From Paraburkholderia caribensis (GTDB lineage: Bacteria > Pseudomonadota > Gammaproteobacteria > Burkholderiales > Burkholderiaceae), in NCBI RefSeq assembly GCF_002902945.1, contig NZ_CP026101.1:2728001-2792000 (forward strand): a DNA stretch of 64,000 nt, written 5' to 3'. Shown piece after piece: positions 54,392 to 63,660 of the stretch (positions are counted from its first letter, which is position 1; each line of letters starts with the position of its first letter). The position numbers and the translations under genes were made by a program. The notes under the pieces were generated by a model that saw only the letters and a list, made by a program, of their open reading frames with translations, had not been told where the DNA came from and ran no database searches.

Positions 54392-55708
54392 ATGACGACG
54401 GTGCTCTCCTGGGGACGATATCCCCGCATCCCTCAATCCGCGCACGCAGTGGCGTGGCGTGATACCGCACGGTCCGTGTGGTCGGAGACGGTGGGCGAGC
54501 ACCGCACGATGCTGCCGTTCGGCAACGGCCGGAGCTACGGCGACAGTTGTCTCGCGGCATCCGGTCACGTCGTGCAGACGCTGCCGCTCGACCGCCTGAT
54601 CTGCGTCGACTGGAACACCGGCGTATTGCGCGCCGAGCCGGGCATGACCCTCGAACAGATTCTCGAGGTGGCGATTCCACGCGGCTGGATGTTGCCCGTC
54701 ACGCCAGGCACCAAGTACGCGACCCTCGGCGGCGCCATTGCGAATGACGTGCACGGCAAGAACCATCATGTGCGCGGCACGTTTGGGCGCCATGTGCGCC
54801 GCTTCGCGCTGGCGCGCAGCGATGGCAGCCTGACCGAATGCGCGGCGGACGAGAATGCGCACCTGTACGCCGCCACCATCGGCGGATTGGGGCTGACCGG
54901 GCTGATCCTCTGGGCCGAGATACAGCTGATGCCGATCCGTTCGAGCATGATCGACGTCACGAGCATTCGCTTTGCCAATCTCGAAGCGTTTTTCACCCTG
55001 TCGGAGCGGCTCGACCCTCTGCACGAATACGGCGTCGCCTGGGTTGACTGCCAGGCGCGGGGTTCGGCTATCGGCCGTGGCATCTACATGGTCGGCGATC
55101 ATGCGGCCACGGGACCGCTCGAAGCCGATCAACGGAAAAAGCGCACGGTGCCTTTCACACTGCCTGTGCCGATATTCAACCGCCTGACATTGCGGGGCTT
55201 CAACGAACTTTATTACCGCCGACAGATGCACGACGAAGTGAAGTCGACGGTCGGCTATGACCAGTACTTCTATCCGCTGGACAGCCTGCTCGAATGGAAC
55301 CGCATCTATGGCCGCGCGGGGTTCCAGCAGTATCAATGCGTGGTGCCTGCGGGCGTCGCCCGCGAGGCGATCCATGCCATTCTTGGCGCGATCGCGAAAA
55401 GCGGCACCGGCTCTTTTCTGGCTGTGCTGAAGCGCTGCGGCAACCTTCCTTCGCCGGGCCTGCTGTCATTTCCGCTCGAAGGTACCTCGCTCGCACTGGA
55501 CTTTCCCCAGCACGATGCGCTCAACGAGCGGCTCTTCACCGAACTCGACGCGATCGTGCGCGAAGCAGGCGGACGCATCTATCCGGCCAAGGACGCCCAC
55601 ATGTCCGGCGCGGATTTTCGCGCGGCCTATCCACAGTGGCAGCAGGTCGAAGCACTTCGCGACCCGGCGATCCTGTCGCGTTTCTGGGAACGGACTACCC
55701 AAATATGA
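54392..55708 (+). CDS. FAD-binding oxidase, DprE1-like
   Basis: 438 residues. The PCMH-type FAD domain has FGNGRSYGDSCLAA, VTPGTKYATLGGAIANDVHGKNHH and TFGRHVRRF, closely resembling DprE1 (GRSYGD, PGTxxVTxGGAIAxDIHGKNHH). DprE1 oxidises the 2'-hydroxyl of polyprenyl-phospho-ribose to the keto intermediate. The C-terminal part (YDQYFYPLDSLLEWNRIYGR AGFQQYQCVVP) is the substrate-binding domain of this ALO-like family. It starts three bases after the preceding gene and overlaps the next by ATGA. Confidence 0.85.
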   Translation: MTTVLSWGRYPRIPQSAHAVAWRDTARSVWSETVGEHRTMLPFGNGRSYGDSCLAASGHVVQTLPLDRLICVDWNTGVLRAEPGMTLEQILEVAIPRGWMLPVTPGTKYATLGGAIANDVHGKNHHVRGTFGRHVRRFALARSDGSLTECAADENAHLYAATIGGLGLTGLILWAEIQLMPIRSSMIDVTSIRFANLEAFFTLSERLDPLHEYGVAWVDCQARGSAIGRGIYMVGDHAATGPLEADQRKKRTVPFTLPVPIFNRLTLRGFNELYYRRQMHDEVKSTVGYDQYFYPLDSLLEWNRIYGRAGFQQYQCVVPAGVAREAIHAILGAIAKSGTGSFLAVLKRCGNLPSPGLLSFPLEGTSLALDFPQHDALNERLFTELDAIVREAGGRIYPAKDAHMSGADFRAAYPQWQQVEALRDPAILSRFWERTTQI

Positions 55709-56445
55709 AAAACATTCTTATCGTCGGCGCCACGTCGGCTATCGCCATCGCGTGTGCGCGTCAATGGGCAAAAGAAGGCGCGCGCTTCTTTCTGGTCGCA
55801 CGCAATGGCGAACGCCTCGAGCAGGTCGCGGGCGATCTGAAGGCGCGTGGGGCACAGCTCGCCTCCTGCCATCAGCTCGATGTCGACCGGCTCGATCTTC
55901 ACGCGACGATGCTCGAACAATGCGCTGCCGAACTCGGCGCCCTCGATGTCGTGCTCGTCGCGCCGGGCACCTTGCCCGATCAGGCCGCTTGCCAGTCGGA
56001 CCCTGCCGTCGCCGTCAAGGAATTCACCACAAACGCGACGTCCCTGATCGCCCTGCTCACGCCGATCGCCAACACGCTCGAAGCGCAGAAACGCGGCACG
56101 CTGGCCGTCATTTCGTCCGTTGCTGCGGATCGCGGCCGTCCGTCGAACTACTTGTACGGCAGCGCGAAAGCCGCACTTTCCGCGTTCTGCGAGGGCCTGA
56201 ATGCGCGCCTGTTCAAGGCGGGCGCCCATGTGCTGACGATCAAGCCTGGCTTCGTGGCGACGCCGATGACTGCTGGGCTGCCACTGCCGGGGCCGCTCGT
56301 CGCAACACCGGAGAAAGTCGCAAGCGACATTCTGCGTGCCATCGACAAGCGCAAGGACGTCGTCTACACGCCCTGGTTCTGGTCGCTCATCATGCTCATC
56401 ATCCGGTCGGTACCGAAGCCGGTGTTCAAGCGTACATCGCTTTGA
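55705..56445 (+). CDS. short-chain dehydrogenase, DprE2-like
   Basis: 246 residues from the ATG at 55705, overlapping the oxidase stop (ATGA). NILIVGATSAIAIACARQWA is the TGxxxGIG-equivalent with the SAIA variant typical of DprE2, followed by catalytic VISSVAADRGRPSNYLYGSAK (Ser, Tyr-x3-Lys). It would reduce the 2-keto intermediate to the arabino epimer. The C-terminus (SLIMLIIRSVPKPVFKRTSL) is hydrophobic and basic, as in DprE2 membrane-associated homologues. Confidence 0.85.
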   Translation: MKNILIVGATSAIAIACARQWAKEGARFFLVARNGERLEQVAGDLKARGAQLASCHQLDVDRLDLHATMLEQCAAELGALDVVLVAPGTLPDQAACQSDPAVAVKEFTTNATSLIALLTPIANTLEAQKRGTLAVISSVAADRGRPSNYLYGSAKAALSAFCEGLNARLFKAGAHVLTIKPGFVATPMTAGLPLPGPLVATPEKVASDILRAIDKRKDVVYTPWFWSLIMLIIRSVPKPVFKRTSL

Positions 56446-56455
56446 GACGCGCTTC

Positions 56456-58162
56456 ATGAAAGCAACACGATTCTCTTGCGGCTATTTACTGTTTGCCCTC
56501 GGAGTATTAACGTTCGCCACGACGCTCTACGCGGTGTGGCGTCATTACTCGCCGTTGCCGTTCGGTGATCAATGGGATGGCACGATCGGCTTCTACATGC
56601 GCGCTCTGCAGAATCCGTGGCAGTCACTCTTCGAGCAGCATAACGAGCACCGCCTCACCTTTTCGCGCCTCATCTTCTTTCCCGACGTCCGCTTCTTCGG
56701 CGGGAGAAACCTGCTTTCGCTGGCCGCGAATCTCGTGCTGGCAGCATTACTCGCACGCGCGTTCTATCGCGTGACTTCCCGTTATGCGTCGCTCGATCGC
56801 GCGATGCGTCTTTCGCTTGTCGGGGTCATTCTGGTGTTCACATTCTCGTGGATCCAGGAGGAGAACTTCACGTGGGGCTTCCAGAGTCAATGGTTCGCGG
56901 TCTACCTGTTCGCGCTGCTCGCCTTTCACGCCCTTGATCTCTCCGCGCAAGCTCAAGCCCGAGGGGACGCTGCGAAATCGCTTGGCTGGCTGGTCGCCGC
57001 ACTGGCAAGCGGCACGATTGCCGCGTTTTCGATGTCGAGCGGCGTACTGGTTCTGCCGGTCCTGATCGCGCAAGCGATCTATCAGCGTCTCAAGCTGCGC
57101 GCCCTTTTGCTGATACTGGCCGTTACTGCCGCGGTATGGATCGGCTATTTCGTCGATTGGCACAACTCGGCGAGCAGTGGAAATTTCGTCGCTACGCTGG
57201 GTCAACATCCCATTGTCGCCGTGCGCTACGTTCTGCTTTATCTCGGCGCACCGGCTCAGAAGGCACGCCTTGGCGCCCCGGGTGCCTACGTGGCGGGTGC
57301 GCTGGTGCTGTTAACGCTGTTCGCGTTCGGCGCGAAACTGCTGCGCCATCCGACCCGCCCTGTGCGCGCCATCGCCTTGTTCTCGGTTACGCTGTTCATC
57401 ACCGGGAACGCGCTGCTCACCGCCAGTGGACGCCTTGGATTTGGCGTGGACTCCGCACTTTCGTCGCGCTACACCACGGCATCGCTCGCAGCCTGGCTCG
57501 CCCTCATTCTGTTCGCAGCGCTGAACATCGAGACGACAGACGAACGCCACAAGGTGCTCACGCTTGCTGTGGTCGCCACGGTACTGATCGCCTCCGCGCA
57601 GCGCTTCGCGTTCAACGACGCACACGATGTGACTCACGCGCGGCTGGTTGCCGGCTTGGCACTGCGCTCGCATGTCTACGATCCGCAGATCGTCACTGCC
57701 GTCTACCCATTCCCCGAAAGGCTGGTCAACATCGCCAAAGCCGCTGAAGAAGCGAAGGTGTCGATATTCGCGGCCGGACAATCGGACTATCTGGCGCCGC
57801 CGCCACGCATCGACAGCAAGTCGACCTGCGAGGGCGCCATCGATGGCGTGTTCCCAACGAGCAATCCCAACATGCTCAGGGCAACTGGCTGGATTTACGA
57901 CAGCAACGAACAGTCTACGCCGCGTTTCGTGGTGGTCACGGACGATAGCAATGCGACGCTCGGTACAGGCGTGACGGGCGGACCGCGCCCTGACGCGCGC
58001 GTCCATGAAGGCAGGCGTGCGCGCTATAGCGGCTGGACCGCATTTTTCAAGGCGCCGGCAAAGGGAGAGATCCACATTGCCGCGCCAACGGCGGATGGCA
58101 GGTATTGCGCCATGAAGGCGGCGGGGACGATGCCGCTCGCCGGTTCGCCCGCCGGCAATTAG
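56456..58162 (+). CDS. multi-span GT-C-like glycosyltransferase candidate
   Basis: 568 residues from the ATG at 56456. About ten membrane spans (YLLFALGVLTFATTLYAVW, LLILAVTAAVWIGYFVDW and others) fit a GT-C-type enzyme. An acidic first loop (PFGDQWDGTIGFYMRALQNP), with Asp in the position expected for the GT-C catalytic residue, and EQHNEHRLTFSRLIF follow TM1. A ~110-residue soluble C-terminal domain (ESTCEGAIDG-like start, MLRATGWIYDSNEQSTPRF, VVVTDDSN, RYSGWTAFF, DGRYCAMKAAG) is bounded by two Cys. I infer that it transfers the polyprenyl-P sugar to a periplasmic acceptor. Confidence 0.65.
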   Translation: MKATRFSCGYLLFALGVLTFATTLYAVWRHYSPLPFGDQWDGTIGFYMRALQNPWQSLFEQHNEHRLTFSRLIFFPDVRFFGGRNLLSLAANLVLAALLARAFYRVTSRYASLDRAMRLSLVGVILVFTFSWIQEENFTWGFQSQWFAVYLFALLAFHALDLSAQAQARGDAAKSLGWLVAALASGTIAAFSMSSGVLVLPVLIAQAIYQRLKLRALLLILAVTAAVWIGYFVDWHNSASSGNFVATLGQHPIVAVRYVLLYLGAPAQKARLGAPGAYVAGALVLLTLFAFGAKLLRHPTRPVRAIALFSVTLFITGNALLTASGRLGFGVDSALSSRYTTASLAAWLALILFAALNIETTDERHKVLTLAVVATVLIASAQRFAFNDAHDVTHARLVAGLALRSHVYDPQIVTAVYPFPERLVNIAKAAEEAKVSIFAAGQSDYLAPPPRIDSKSTCEGAIDGVFPTSNPNMLRATGWIYDSNEQSTPRFVVVTDDSNATLGTGVTGGPRPDARVHEGRRARYSGWTAFFKAPAKGEIHIAAPTADGRYCAMKAAGTMPLAGSPAGN

Positions 58163-58243
58163 CCAATCGCGCGGCCCCGCCGCCGAATGTTTGTATCATT
58201 GACGTTTGCCTATCGGCACGAACCTGCAGTTTCTTATTGAGTC

Positions 58244-59188
58244 ATGCGCATGAACCAGACCCGCATCATTCTTCCAGGCGGCGCCGGCCTCGTCGGCCAG
58301 AACCTCGTCGCGCGACTGAAAGCGCGCGGGTACACGAATCTCGTCGTGCTCGACAAGCACAGAGCCAATCTCGAAGTCCTGCGCTCGGTCCACCCGGACG
58401 TAACCGCTATCTTCGCTGACCTTGCCGAGCCCGGCGACTGGGCTGAACATTTCGAAGGCGCCGACGTTGTCGTCATGCTGCAAGCCCAGATCGGCGCGCC
58501 GACGCGCGACCCGTTCGTGCGCAACAATATCGATTCGACGCGTCACATTCTCGACGTCATCAAGCGCTGCAACATTCCGTACACGGTGCACATCAGTTCC
58601 TCCGTCGTGAACTCGGTGGGCGATGACTGGTACACGGAGACGAAACGCGAGCAGGAGGAAATCGTCGTCGCGTCAGGCATCGAATGCGTCGTGCTGCGGC
58701 CGACGCTGATGTTCGGCTGGTTCGATCGCAAACATCTCGGCTGGCTTTCACGCTTCATGCACCGCGTGCCCGTGTTCCCCATTCCCGGCAGCGGCAAATA
58801 CATGCGCCAACCGCTTTACGTCGGCGACTTCTGCAATGTCATCATCAGTTGCATCGATTCGCGACTCAAAGGCGAGGCCTTCAATATCACGGGACTCGAA
58901 CGGGTCGACTACATCGATATCATCCGCCAGATCAAGCGGGCCACGCGCGCGCGCTGTGCGATCGTGCGCATCCCATACGGCCTCTTCTACGTATTGCTGA
59001 AGGTCTACGCGCTCTTCAGCAAGAATCCGCCCTTTACGGCGGATCAGCTCAAGGCGCTGACGGCCGGCGACGAATTTGAAGTCATCGATTGGGAAGGCAT
59101 TTTCAAGGTTCGTGCGACGCCCTTCGCGAAAGCGATGGACGAGACCTTCAACGATCCGACGTACAGCCACATCGCACTCGAATTCTGA
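58244..59188 (+). CDS. NAD-dependent epimerase/dehydratase
   Basis: 314 residues. Rossmann motif RIILPGGAGLVGQNLVARL, then HISSSVVNSVGDDWYTETKREQE. The catalytic Tyr-x3-Lys is YTETK and the Ser is in the SSSVVNS stretch. FNITGLERVDYIDIIRQI and the C-terminal KAMDETFNDP are typical of WcaG-like extended SDRs. The substrate is a nucleotide- or lipid-linked sugar; I cannot tell which. It lies between the GT-C-like gene and the FAD enzyme in the operon (81-bp gap upstream, 12 bp downstream). Confidence 0.8.
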   Translation: MRMNQTRIILPGGAGLVGQNLVARLKARGYTNLVVLDKHRANLEVLRSVHPDVTAIFADLAEPGDWAEHFEGADVVVMLQAQIGAPTRDPFVRNNIDSTRHILDVIKRCNIPYTVHISSSVVNSVGDDWYTETKREQEEIVVASGIECVVLRPTLMFGWFDRKHLGWLSRFMHRVPVFPIPGSGKYMRQPLYVGDFCNVIISCIDSRLKGEAFNITGLERVDYIDIIRQIKRATRARCAIVRIPYGLFYVLLKVYALFSKNPPFTADQLKALTAGDEFEVIDWEGIFKVRATPFAKAMDETFNDPTYSHIALEF

Positions 59189-59200
59189 CGGACAACGATT

Positions 59201-60484
59201 ATGAGCGGAGAACGCATTGCAGTACTTGGCGCAGGGCCGATGGGGCTTGGCGCTGCCTATCAACTCGTGAAGGACGGGCGCAAGCCAATCATCTTCGAAG
59301 CCGACGACCGCGTCGGCGGCATGGCTGCGTGCTTCGATTTCGGCGGACTGTCGATCGAACGGTATTACCACTTTCACGCGATTTCGGACCACGCGTTCTT
59401 CGAAGTGCTGCGCGAGCTCGGCATCGAAGAGAAGATGCAGTGGCGCGAAACCAAGATGGGATACTTTTACCAAGGACGCGTGCAGCCTTGGGGCAACCCG
59501 ATGGCCTTGCTGAAATTCAAGGGTCTTAGCCTGCAGGCTAAATTCCGCTACGGCTTGCATGCGTTCCTGTCGACCAAACGCAATGACTGGAAGCCACTCG
59601 ATCACGTCGAGGCAACGGGATGGATTCGCCGCTGGATCGGCGAAGAAGCGTGGGAAGTGCTGTGGCGCCGTCTGTTCGACTACAAGTTCTATGACTACGC
59701 GTACAACTTGTCGGCCGCATGGATCTGGAGTCGCATCCGCCGAATCGGGCGTTCGCGCTACAACCTCTTTCACGAGAAGCTAGGCTATCTGGAGGGCGGC
59801 TCGGATACGCTGCTCGAAGGCATGCGCCGATACATCGAAGCCAACGGCGGAGAATTCCGTCTTGGAACGCCGGCGCAAAAGGTCGTGATCGACGGCGGCA
59901 AGGTCACCGGCATCGAAGCGGGAGGCGAAGTACTGCCCTTCGACAAGGTAATCAGCACGATTCCCCTGCCTTACGTGCCCCGCGTGATGCCTGATCTGCC
60001 GGCGAACATTCTCGATGCCTTCCGAAGCGTCAAGAACGTCGCTGTGGTGTGCGTGATCGCCAAGCTCAAGAAGGCTGTGACAGAGAACTTCTGGCTGAAC
60101 ACGAACGATCCGGAGATGGATATTCCCGGGATCGTCGAGTATACGAACCTTCGGCCGCTGGATCATCACGTCGTCTATGTGCCGTTCTACATTCCCGGCG
60201 AGCATCCGAAATACGCTGAACCGGATTCGGCGTTCATCGACAAGGTGAGGCGCTATCTGATGAAGATCAATCCGGATCTGAAAGCAGACGACTTCATCGA
60301 CGTGCGCGCGAGCCGGTATCGCTTCGCTCAACCGATTTGCGAGCCGGGCTATCTCGATCGCCTGCCGCCGATCCAGCTGCCGGTGCAAGGTCTGCTCGTT
60401 GCGGATACATCCTATTACTACCCTGAAGACCGCGGCATTTCCGAGAGTATCGGATTGTCTCGCAAGATGGCGAGGATGATATGA
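59201..60484 (+). CDS. FAD-dependent amine-oxidase-like / UDP-galactopyranose-mutase-like protein
   Basis: 427 residues. The N-terminal dinucleotide motif IAVLGAGPMGLGAAYQLV, the EADDRVGGMAACFDFGG FAD segment, ERYYHFHAISDH, and the C-terminal GLLVADTSYYYPEDRGISES IGL FAD-binding strand place it in the NAD(P)-binding FAD oxidoreductase/UGM-like superfamily often found in polysaccharide clusters. It could isomerise or oxidise a nucleotide or lipid-linked sugar. It overlaps gtrA by four bases. Confidence 0.8.
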   Translation: MSGERIAVLGAGPMGLGAAYQLVKDGRKPIIFEADDRVGGMAACFDFGGLSIERYYHFHAISDHAFFEVLRELGIEEKMQWRETKMGYFYQGRVQPWGNPMALLKFKGLSLQAKFRYGLHAFLSTKRNDWKPLDHVEATGWIRRWIGEEAWEVLWRRLFDYKFYDYAYNLSAAWIWSRIRRIGRSRYNLFHEKLGYLEGGSDTLLEGMRRYIEANGGEFRLGTPAQKVVIDGGKVTGIEAGGEVLPFDKVISTIPLPYVPRVMPDLPANILDAFRSVKNVAVVCVIAKLKKAVTENFWLNTNDPEMDIPGIVEYTNLRPLDHHVVYVPFYIPGEHPKYAEPDSAFIDKVRRYLMKINPDLKADDFIDVRASRYRFAQPICEPGYLDRLPPIQLPVQGLLVADTSYYYPEDRGISESIGLSRKMARMI

Positions 60485-60906
60485 CGCGGGCCCATTCCGT
60501 CGTGAAGCAAACCTTCATTTCGAAGGACTTCCTGATGTTCCTGCTGACGGGCGGCTTCGCGGCCGCCGTCAACTGGGGTAGCCGGATCGTGTACAACATC
60601 TGGATGCCCTACTCTGCGGCCATTGTGGTTGCGTATATCACCGGGATGATTACGGCGTTTGTTCTGGCGAAGTTGTTTGTGTTCACCAAGAGTACGCAGT
60701 CGACTGCGCGGTCGGTTTTTTTCTTTACATTGGTCAATTTGGTGGCTGTGCTGCAGACGTGGGTGGTAAGTGTCGGGCTTGCGTATTATGTGTTTCCGCG
60801 GGTGGGATTAACGTGGCATGTCAGAGACATTGCGCACCTATTTGGGGTCGCAATTCCAGTTTTTACCAGTTACATCGGACATAAAAAATTTAGCTTTAAG
60901 CACTAG
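60481..60906 (+). CDS. gtrA: GtrA-family flippase-like protein
   Basis: 141 residues with four spans (FLMFLLTGGFAAAVNWGSRI, AIVVAYITGMITAFVLAKLFVF, VFFFTLVNLVAVLQTWVVSV, LFGVAIPVFTSYIGHKKFSF). The ending HKKFSF is a GtrA family hallmark. GtrA proteins, including mycobacterial Rv3789 next to dprE1, are linked to moving or organising polyprenyl-phosphate sugars. Last gene of the HAD-UbiA operon, coupled to the preceding gene by ATGA. Confidence 0.9.
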   Translation: MTRAHSVVKQTFISKDFLMFLLTGGFAAAVNWGSRIVYNIWMPYSAAIVVAYITGMITAFVLAKLFVFTKSTQSTARSVFFFTLVNLVAVLQTWVVSVGLAYYVFPRVGLTWHVRDIAHLFGVAIPVFTSYIGHKKFSFKH

Positions 60907-61100
60907 TCAGATTTTGTGTTGACTCGCCTGGAACGGCGGTCCCTCTTGAAGCAGAGGTGGCGCCCGGAATTCATGCGTGGCGCCGCCCCCGGAATGATCG
61001 CTTTCGCAAAGCCGAATAGTCGGCGAGTCGATGAATCGAGCGCCATAGTATTCTCAGAACATCAAGCCCAATCAGAGAAATTAGGAATGGACGAAATCTA

Positions 61101-63452
61101 TTATCGACCATAGTTAATGCCGGTGGAGCACAAATACGCCGCATCCTTGGACACCGCGGCGATCCTGATATCTTCGAGATCGCCGAATGGCGCCGAGTCG
61201 AGCACGATTGAGAACCCGCTACTGAGCGCATCTGGTCGTTTAAAGGCGCTGGCAACATCGGGTCTGGCAAGATGCAACGCCTTAAAGAAATGCTTGGCGC
61301 CTGACTTCGAGGTAACCACTACCCACGTGTCGAAATCACGCGCGTCAAACGAGTTCGCTGGGAGAGACCATCCTTGAATACTAAGGATGGCTTTCCTGTC
61401 TTTATTCGATATGTGCGAGCTATAGGGTCCGCCATTGACGATATCCATGGCGCATTGCGTCGGCGCGGAGGTACCTATATTTAACAGCGCATCGGGAGCT
61501 TTCGAAGGCTTGGTGAGTGCAATATCTCTGGCGCTAGGCTGAATCACGATCTCAATTGGAGTCAGCCGGACCTTCATCGTCCGACTCCAGAAGGCAGAGA
61601 ATCGGGTAACGAGTTTGAACGACTTGACTGTCGCGGTCGCCGGTATACCCGCAGCCAGGTCAAGCAAATCTTGCCCCGTCGTCATATAAGGCGACATAAT
61701 GAAGCCAGAGCGCCCAATTTCTGGAATGTATCGATGATGGACTACTGTGCCATCGTCAAGCGTTAGATCAATCTCAATCTGAGGAAGCTTGAACAGCGTT
61801 TCCGCGACGCGGCCTAACATCGTCCGATTGGCATCAATGCTTATCCATAGCGGCGCATGTCCGTCGATAGCAATTTCGCGATTCCATTCGATAGTTTCAA
61901 CTCTCGACTTCGCATCAACCAAGCGCGTACCGTTGGCTGCAGAAGCCTTTTCCATCTGCAAATAAGGAGGCTGGTAGCCGACAATTTTATATCGTGCCAA
62001 GAGTGTCAGTATGCTGCTCGAATCATCGAAAGCGGCCATGCGATGATCAATCGCATTCAGCGAGAAGAACACATTATCCGGGGCGTCGCGGCCCATCAGA
62101 TGATCGTTGTTCTTCTTCAGGAGATCCGGTGTATACGCTGAGTAGCTTTGAAATATCGGCCTTCCTGACCAGTCGAGATTGTTCGCAAAAATCGCCGCCA
62201 TTTCATATGGATATATGTCGACGGTTCCTGAGACCTGCGGAAGCGGCTCGGAGTCGCGGATTGCCTTGACCGCTGCGGCATAGTTGCGCTTGAGGTCTGC
62301 GGGACGTTCAAACCGTAGACCTAGGCCGTCAACGGTCTGCGAAACCGCCTTCTGGATAACTTGCAGAGGGAAATAGATGCCAACTTGAACTACGGATCCT
62401 ACGATCGTAGCGGAGGTGAGGACTGCCATACCCAAAATAACCAAGGCCTTCAACGCATCGGATGTGCACACTACCAGGTAGGCAACGAACAGGAGGGCTC
62501 CAGCCGAAATAAATACGTGACCATCATGGCGGACAAAACCGGCCTTGAGCGCAACAAACAGCGTCCACGCCGCACATATGGAGACGCCGACCCCGAAAAC
62601 GATGTCCGTCTTCCGCGTGCAGTAGAACAGCGAGATGCAGATGATAGCTGACGCGACCGCGAACAGGAGCGGGCCATACGGCGAATCACTCAGCGACATC
62701 GCCTCCGTATAGCCGGAGATGATAGGCGATAGCGCACTGAAAAACTGCGAAAGATAGACGATCGATTGACCAGATATTACCCACCAGCAGCAGGTCGAAG
62801 CGATCAGGAGAAAGGCGAATCCTACGGCTGCTCGAATATTCTTGCGAGCGAGGACCACAAAAGTCGCTCCCGTTATCGGCAGGACAACCCCGATGAAGCT
62901 TGCCTTTATGATTGGTATCATCCCGACGGCTATGGTTCCCAAGGCAAGAACACAAACATTGCTGTGGGTCGGCTTTAGATAGAGATAGGAATATCCCGGC
63001 AAGCACGCTCGCCCCATATTAAAAAACAGCAGGAGAGGTGCGACGATAAAAAGCGGGTCTCGGACCGGACTCAGCGCAATAAGAACCGGAATCGCAATAG
63101 CGACGAACCGCCTGCGAGGAGGGGCGGCCACAACAAGCATTCCGCAGAACCCAGCACCATATACGGCACTTCCCGCCATCATAAGATGATCGGTTTCTGG
63201 GCTATAAAGTTGGGTGTAAATGGACCCAAGCGGGCCAAACGTAAATAACACGTCGCGGCCGAAGACTAACCCATGTGATACCGCGACATTCAGAGCAAAT
63301 CGCCATGACGGATCCAGCCCTGTTGTGGGCATCTCCGGCAATAGCGGCATCAGGAATAGCCATCCGATAACAAATAACACCGTCGCCAGACTTCTGGCGA
63401 ACGCTCGCGTACGTTGAGTCTCAGTAACGTCGGCGGCGACTTCTTTCGTCAT
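61101..63452 (-). CDS. large membrane protein with C-terminal soluble domain
   Basis: 783 residues from MTKEVAADVTETQR at 63452 (upstream in-frame sequence belongs to a transposase relic). An N-terminal half of ~10 spans (SLATVLFVIGWLFLMPLLP, CGMLVVAAPPRRRFVAIAIP) contains an Asp/Arg-rich first loop. The periplasmic part of ~400 residues ends in a domain opening CAMDIVNGG, then ILSIQGWSLPANSFDARDFDTWVVV, ARPDVASAF, SGFSIVLDSAPFGDLEDIRI and CSTGINYGR. This domain resembles the C-terminal domain of the GT-C-like protein at 56456. AT-richer than its neighbours, so probably acquired. Likely a glycan-modifying enzyme; function not proven. Confidence 0.6.
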   Translation of the reverse strand: MTKEVAADVTETQRTRAFARSLATVLFVIGWLFLMPLLPEMPTTGLDPSWRFALNVAVSHGLVFGRDVLFTFGPLGSIYTQLYSPETDHLMMAGSAVYGAGFCGMLVVAAPPRRRFVAIAIPVLIALSPVRDPLFIVAPLLLFFNMGRACLPGYSYLYLKPTHSNVCVLALGTIAVGMIPIIKASFIGVVLPITGATFVVLARKNIRAAVGFAFLLIASTCCWWVISGQSIVYLSQFFSALSPIISGYTEAMSLSDSPYGPLLFAVASAIICISLFYCTRKTDIVFGVGVSICAAWTLFVALKAGFVRHDGHVFISAGALLFVAYLVVCTSDALKALVILGMAVLTSATIVGSVVQVGIYFPLQVIQKAVSQTVDGLGLRFERPADLKRNYAAAVKAIRDSEPLPQVSGTVDIYPYEMAAIFANNLDWSGRPIFQSYSAYTPDLLKKNNDHLMGRDAPDNVFFSLNAIDHRMAAFDDSSSILTLLARYKIVGYQPPYLQMEKASAANGTRLVDAKSRVETIEWNREIAIDGHAPLWISIDANRTMLGRVAETLFKLPQIEIDLTLDDGTVVHHRYIPEIGRSGFIMSPYMTTGQDLLDLAAGIPATATVKSFKLVTRFSAFWSRTMKVRLTPIEIVIQPSARDIALTKPSKAPDALLNIGTSAPTQCAMDIVNGGPYSSHISNKDRKAILSIQGWSLPANSFDARDFDTWVVVTSKSGAKHFFKALHLARPDVASAFKRPDALSSGFSIVLDSAPFGDLEDIRIAAVSKDAAYLCSTGINYGR

Positions 63453-63474
63453 CTCGTAGCTAAAAGTTGCGCTT

Positions 63475-63660
63475 GGGGGCGCACAGTATGCCATACCGCG
63501 GAGCCCACGCGTCAGTAGAAGCAACGCGCCCTGATTGGCCCTCGGCCCCAGCAGATAGTCACCGCCCTGATCGTGAACGTGTCGGGTGAGCGCATGCCGG
63601 CTGGCTGCCCATCGCATCAATCGCGACGATCGCGCCTCGTGCGAACATCGAACTCCTGAG
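63475..63660 (-). pseudogene. ISAs1-type transposase remnant
   Basis: The minus strand reads ARGAIVAIDAMGSQ, then after a frameshift HVHDQGGDYLLGPRANQGALLLL. This is the D-A-x-G ... GGDYLLxxKxNQxxL block of ISAs1/IS4-like DDE transposases. Only ~60 residues survive and the frame is broken, so it is inactive. Confidence 0.7.
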
